Shown one piece after another: positions 60,109 through 64,000 of a stretch of DNA of 64,000 nucleotides. This stretch comes from Pseudonocardiaceae bacterium YIM PH 21723 (GTDB lineage: Bacteria > Actinomycetota > Actinomycetes > Mycobacteriales > Pseudonocardiaceae). The notes under the pieces are model-generated. The model did no database searches, was not told the origin of the DNA, and was given only the letters and a program-made list of their open reading frames with translations. Made by a program: the position numbers and the translations under genes. The first letter of the stretch is position 1. Each line of letters starts with the position of its first letter. The DNA lies in NCBI GenBank assembly GCA_003600225.1, contig QZFT01000045.1, forward strand, positions 62,001 to 126,000, given 5' to 3'.

Positions 60109-61392
60109 ATGACCCATGATCGTCCCGCCATCTCCGTCTTGTCCCTGCGGGCGGTCACGTGGATCGCGGCCATAGGAACGCTGCTGACCGTGGCCGTGAC
60201 CGGCCTGCTCATCTGGTTCGCCGGCGACGGCACGCCGGTGGACCGGGCCAGGCTGGCCATCGTGATCGTCGTGGGCATGGTCGTGCTGTGCCTGTGTGCC
60301 GCGGGTGGCCTGCTGCTGGCCGCCCGCAAGATCCGCGCGTCCGAGCTGGGGCTGCTGCAGAGTCAGGAGGACCTGCGGCTGGACTACGAACGCGCGTCCT
60401 CCGAGGTGCAGGACCGCACCGAGCGCCGGGTGGCCGACCTGTACGGCAAGGCCGTCGAGCTGCTGGGCAGCGGACACATCCCGGTCCGGCTGGCCGGCCT
60501 GTACTCCCTCGAACGGCTCGCCCAGCAGCATCCCGATCACCGGCAGTCCATCGTGAACGTGTTCTGCGCCTACCTGCGGATGCCGTTCACCGTGATCGAC
60601 TCGCCGACCCAGCACCAGGAGCGCGAGGTCCGGCTGGCCGTGCAGCGGGTGCTCGCCGATCACCTGCGCGTCGGCGACCCGGCGTTGCCCGCGCGGACCT
60701 TCTGGCCACACATCGACCTGGACCTCACCGGTGCCACGCTGATCGATCCGGACTTCACCGGCTGCCAGTTCCGCAACGCCCGCTTCGACAAGGCCAGCTT
60801 CGTCGGCGACGCCTGGCTGAGCGGCTCCCGCTTCATCGGCGACGCCGGTTTCGACGGCACCCGCTTCGGCGGCCAGGCCGATTTCCGCGGCGCCCGGTTC
60901 GCGGGTGAGACCTGGTTCGGCAGCGCCCGGTTCTCCAGCGGCGCCTGGTTCGGCGGCGCCCAGTTCCTGGAGGGCGCCTGGTTCGGCGCGGTCCGGTTCA
61001 ACGCCGACGCCGGCTTCAGCGAGACCACCTTCGAGCAGAGCGCCGGCTTCGCCGGCACCCGGTTCACCGGCGACGCGTGGTTCAGCAAGGCGGCGTTCGC
61101 CGGTAAGGCCAGCTTCGCCGGCGCCCGGTTCTGCCGCGGCGTGGAGTTCGAGGACTCCCGGTTCGACACGGAGGTCGGCTTCGACCAGGTCAGGGTGCGC
61201 ACCGACATCCCGGTCAGTGTGCCGCGGACCTGGCCGGCGGAGGAGTGGGAGGTACGCCCGCCACGGCCGGAGCAGGCGGTGCTGGACGGTTACGAAGGGG
61301 AGTGGGGTCACCTGGTCCCGGTCAGCGTGGAGCTACCGGAGCAGACGGCTCGTCAGGAACCGGCAGATTCCACGCCCGCCGGCACTCGTTGA
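60109..61392 (+). CDS. Membrane-anchored pentapeptide-repeat protein
   Basis: ATG 60109 gives 427 residues; the longer open frame upstream is antisense to the cyclase gene. Two membrane helices lie at about 15-35 and 48-70, then a helical segment (SQEDLRLDYERASSEVQDRTERRVADLYGKAVELLGS), and from about 200 to 365 a run of pentapeptide repeats, such as ARFAGETWFGSARFSSGAWFGG. Such repeats fold as a right-handed square helix. Many actinomycetes have this layout; the role is unknown. Its 3' end overlaps the convergent KAP-like gene by 71 nt. Confidence 0.85.
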   Translation: MTHDRPAISVLSLRAVTWIAAIGTLLTVAVTGLLIWFAGDGTPVDRARLAIVIVVGMVVLCLCAAGGLLLAARKIRASELGLLQSQEDLRLDYERASSEVQDRTERRVADLYGKAVELLGSGHIPVRLAGLYSLERLAQQHPDHRQSIVNVFCAYLRMPFTVIDSPTQHQEREVRLAVQRVLADHLRVGDPALPARTFWPHIDLDLTGATLIDPDFTGCQFRNARFDKASFVGDAWLSGSRFIGDAGFDGTRFGGQADFRGARFAGETWFGSARFSSGAWFGGAQFLEGAWFGAVRFNADAGFSETTFEQSAGFAGTRFTGDAWFSKAAFAGKASFAGARFCRGVEFEDSRFDTEVGFDQVRVRTDIPVSVPRTWPAEEWEVRPPRPEQAVLDGYEGEWGHLVPVSVELPEQTARQEPADSTPAGTR

Positions 61393-63539
61393 TCAGTTCG
61401 ATCGCCAGTTGCGGGTGGATCGCCATGGCCTGCTTGGCCTCGGCGAGCAGATCGAGGGACTCGCCGTTGTCCGGGCCTTCGATCCGCTTGAACACCTCCA
61501 GGACGGTCTGGCAGTGGTAGATGTAGGCCGCCGCCTGCAGCCGGAGCACGGCGAAGCCGCGGTCCTCACCCGCGTTCCGGATGATCAGTGTGTCGAATGA
61601 CGTGCGCAGCGTTTCCGGGTCGGCCGCCCAGGTCCGCAGCGTCCGAACGAAGTCGTTGGTGTCCGCGGTCGCCGTGCTGACCGCGATGGTGAAGGCATGT
61701 CGTTTGTGCAGGAGGTCATCGGCGATCAGTGACTCGGCGGTTGCGGCCAGGTTGAGCTTGATCCGAGTCGCCACGATCAAGGCCATGCGGGTGATTCGGA
61801 GGACCTCCCGGGGTAACCCTCCCGCCATGCAGTGGATCAATGCGCCGAAGCCCTGCTCCAGGAGCTCGGCTCGTTCGGACAGCAGCATCAGCGTGCCACG
61901 GAGCGACAGCGGCTCGACGCGCACGATTTCGTCGAACGAGCTGTCGAACGCGTCCCGGATCGGCATGCCGCGCCGTTCGAAACTGGCCAGCGCGTCCTGG
62001 GAGATGGTGACCAGATAGATCGTGCCCGGGACGCCGAAGATTCCCTTGATCTCGTTGATGAACCGGTAGGCCTGTTCCGCGTCGGCGAGCTTGTCCAGCT
62101 CGTCGATACCGATGATCACCGCCACCCCTCGGCCGTGATCGGCCTTGATGACCTGCAGAAATACCCGGAAATTCTCGATGATCTCCGGGTACGTCAGCTT
62201 TTCCCGGGCGAGTTGCCGGGTGTCGTTACGGGTCAGATCGGCGCCTGCAGGCAGGGCGAGCTTGCCTGACCACCCTGTGGTGTGGGTCTGCAGGAAACGA
62301 ATGGACTCGAGGTCGGAGCCGGCGCGACGACGCAGGGCCGCTCGACGTTGTTCCCATCCGCTGCGCCGGACGCGGACGAAGGCCACCAGCTTCCAGACCG
62401 ATCCGAACAACAGCTCCAGCAGGTGCAGGGATGCCATGGCCACGAGCACCCCGGCGGGCACCAGGGCGAGCAGGTTCACCATCGATGCGGGCAGGTGCCG
62501 GCCGAGGAGGTCCAGCCCGAGGACCGGCCAGGCCGCCAGCCAGCCGGCCGCCGCATAGCCCAGCGCCGCGACCAGGGACGTGGCCAGACGGCGTAACGGC
62601 CAGTGAACCGGTGGCGCGCTGTTCCGCTCGATCACCTGCTGGCAGATCGAGGCGTACAGGTGCAGCACGAAGTCGCGGGGGCTCGAACTGGACCGGCGCC
62701 GCTGTGTGCACGATCAACGGTCGTTGTGCGGTGTGGTCCTGGAACTTCGCCACATGCTGCAGCAGTGTCGTCTTGCCGACGCCACGGGGACCCGCGATGC
62801 CGATGGCGCCCGAACTCCGGTCCCGGAGCACCGCTTCGAAGCTCGCCGTTCCAGGCGTCCTGACCATCAGGTTCCGCTGGTTCTCGGTCCAGTCGGGCAT
62901 GTCCTCGACGGCCGAGGTCTGCTGCGCCCAGCCGACGTTCCGGGGGAACTTCTTCGGGATGAATTCGGTGATCCACGGCAGGATGTATCGCTCGGACAGT
63001 ACATAACCCCACAGCGAGACAGCGAACTCGCCCGGCTTGTCGAGCGGGCGGGAGGCCGCGGAATGGACCAGTGCGATGGAGATCGCGGCCACGACGATCA
63101 ATCCGGTGACCGGGACGGCGATGCCCGGTGCCGAATCCGGACGGTACCCGGTGATCGCCAGAGCGAGACACCCGGTGGCGGGGAGCGTGCCGAGGAACAG
63201 GTAGAGACCCGCCAGCCAGGAGACACCACGGCGGACGAAGAATCCGGCGATGGGGCCTAGATCCAGTTCCTCATGGACCGACCTGGTGAGTCGCTCTTCG
63301 GTCTCGTAGTCGAACCATTGGTCTGTGCTCGCCCGGATGAGCGAGCGCGCCTGGTCGCCGGAGACCCCGTGGTTCCGCAGAACCGTGCTCAGATCGGGCC
63401 AATCCAGGGCCCGCTCGACGGCCGAGGGCAGGGCTCGGTGACACAGATCGGACGCGTACATCTCGGTCTGGTTGGCCAGCGAAGGAGCGAGTAGCCGCTC
63501 GTCCAGCCAGGTGGCGAGCCGCGTGAGGCGAGACGTCAT
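61322..63539 (-). pseudogene. KAP-like P-loop NTPase, split by a frameshift
   Basis: The first frame from ATG 63539 has two membrane segments (GVSWLAGLYLFLGTLPATGCLALAI and IAVPVTGLIVVAAISIAL) and Walker A GIAGPRGVGKTTLL, and reads PVQFEPPRLRAAP at the break. The second frame resumes with VLHLYASICQQVIERN, has two more hydrophobic stretches and Walker B GVAVIIGIDELDKLAD. Removing one G from the run at 62677-62681 joins them as FEPRDFVLHLYASICQQ. The whole would be about 739 residues, like KAP-family membrane NTPases. The shift in a homopolymer may be a sequencing error or a real loss. Confidence 0.8.
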
Positions 63540-63589
63540 CGGACCCCGGTTCCGGTGAAAGTGTCAGACCAAGACGCGATGATGTTCGC

Positions 63590-64000
63590 ATGACGACTCT
63601 CGTGCGCTCCGTGACCTCCGAGCACGACGCCCTGGTGGCCTTCGTCGCCGAACAACGCGCGGTGCTGCGCCGCTCCGTGCACGGGCTCGGTGACGACCGG
63701 TTACGGGCGACGCCGAGCGCGAGCGCCCTGTCGCTGGGGTGGCTGCTCAAGCACGCCGAGGAGGTGGAGCGGTACTGGCTGGCCGTCGCCCGGTGCTCGC
63801 CGCTGGCCACGAAGCAGAACCCGGTCCTGCTGGATGGGGACACCGTTGACTCGGTCGTGGCGGCCCTCGACACTCAGGGAAAGCTCACCGATGAGGCGAT
63901 CAGGGGATTTGACCTGGACCAACAGGTGGACATCGCGGGTATCAACAGCATCATCCCGGGCGGTACGATGCGGTCCATTCGATGGATTGTGCTCCATCTC
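63590..64000 (+). CDS. DUF664/DinB-superfamily protein (3' end off the window)
   Basis: ATG 63590 opens a frame that runs to the window end (137 residues visible). The motif ATPSASALSLGWLLKHAEEVERYWLAVAR is the hallmark of the DUF664/DinB helical bundle, with the first metal-binding His in LLKHAEEVERYW. A second likely site (SIRWIVLHL) is at the edge. These proteins often use thiols such as mycothiol in transfer reactions. Divergent from the KAP-like gene. Confidence 0.82.
   Translation, partial: MTTLVRSVTSEHDALVAFVAEQRAVLRRSVHGLGDDRLRATPSASALSLGWLLKHAEEVERYWLAVARCSPLATKQNPVLLDGDTVDSVVAALDTQGKLTDEAIRGFDLDQQVDIAGINSIIPGGTMRSIRWIVLHL

Overview
The window is high-GC actinomycete DNA, most likely from a Pseudonocardiaceae genome such as Amycolatopsis. 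The reasons are a SigK/RskA-type sigma and anti-sigma pair, an SsgB-like sporulation protein, the Gly-Cys-Val tRNA cluster, a rifamycin phosphotransferase with its RAE promoter element, and a protein of the MAB_1171c type. The genus is inferred, not proven.

Bases 1 to about 33,500 are a polyketide gene cluster that I do not match to a known product. From the left: two coupled DUF1702 genes (the second runs off the edge), a PAS-only protein, a haloalkane-dehalogenase-like hydrolase, a flavin-dependent halogenase, a cation/proton antiporter, a decayed SARP regulator, then the operon halogenase 2 - halogenase 3 - thioesterase - PKS1 (KS-AT-DH-KR-ACP) - 7Fe ferredoxin. Next come an SCP2-domain protein and an intact SARP regulator, a 2-kb stretch of decayed sequence, and a leftward operon of SCP2-like fragment - PKS2 (KSQ-AT-ACP / KS-AT-DH-KR-ACP) - acyl-CoA dehydrogenase - esterase. 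A TetR regulator closes the cluster. PKS2 reads as a loading module that decarboxylates methylmalonyl to a propionyl starter and adds one malonyl unit with reduction and dehydration. PKS1 could extend this repeatedly into a polyene. Three halogenases beside a dehalogenase-like enzyme suggest a polychlorinated product or transient chlorination.

Two things tie the cluster together. A short palindrome-like motif (core TTAC-N7-GTAA, with variants) lies 50-125 bp upstream of six transcription units that carry nearly all the biosynthetic genes. TTA codons occur in the halogenases, thioesterase, PKS1 and DUF1702 genes, which suggests bldA control. The cluster ends at a tRNA 3'-end-like remnant and a gene-poor stretch, so it may be an acquired island.

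Bases 34,187 to 64,000 are more GC-rich and look chromosomal. They hold two identical tRNA-Val(CAC) genes 9.6 kb apart that bracket an alcohol dehydrogenase, an O-methyltransferase, an FAD monooxygenase, a MAB_1171c/ImmA pair, a carboxylesterase and rph with its RAE. Then come an inverted pair of tRNA-Val(GAC) genes bracketing rskA-sigK and ssgB, and a run of oxidoreductases, methyltransferases, hydrolases and small membrane proteins. The end has a pentapeptide-repeat protein, a KAP-like P-loop NTPase split by a one-base frameshift, and a partial DUF664/DinB protein. Several short inverted repeats and candidate operators are listed separately.
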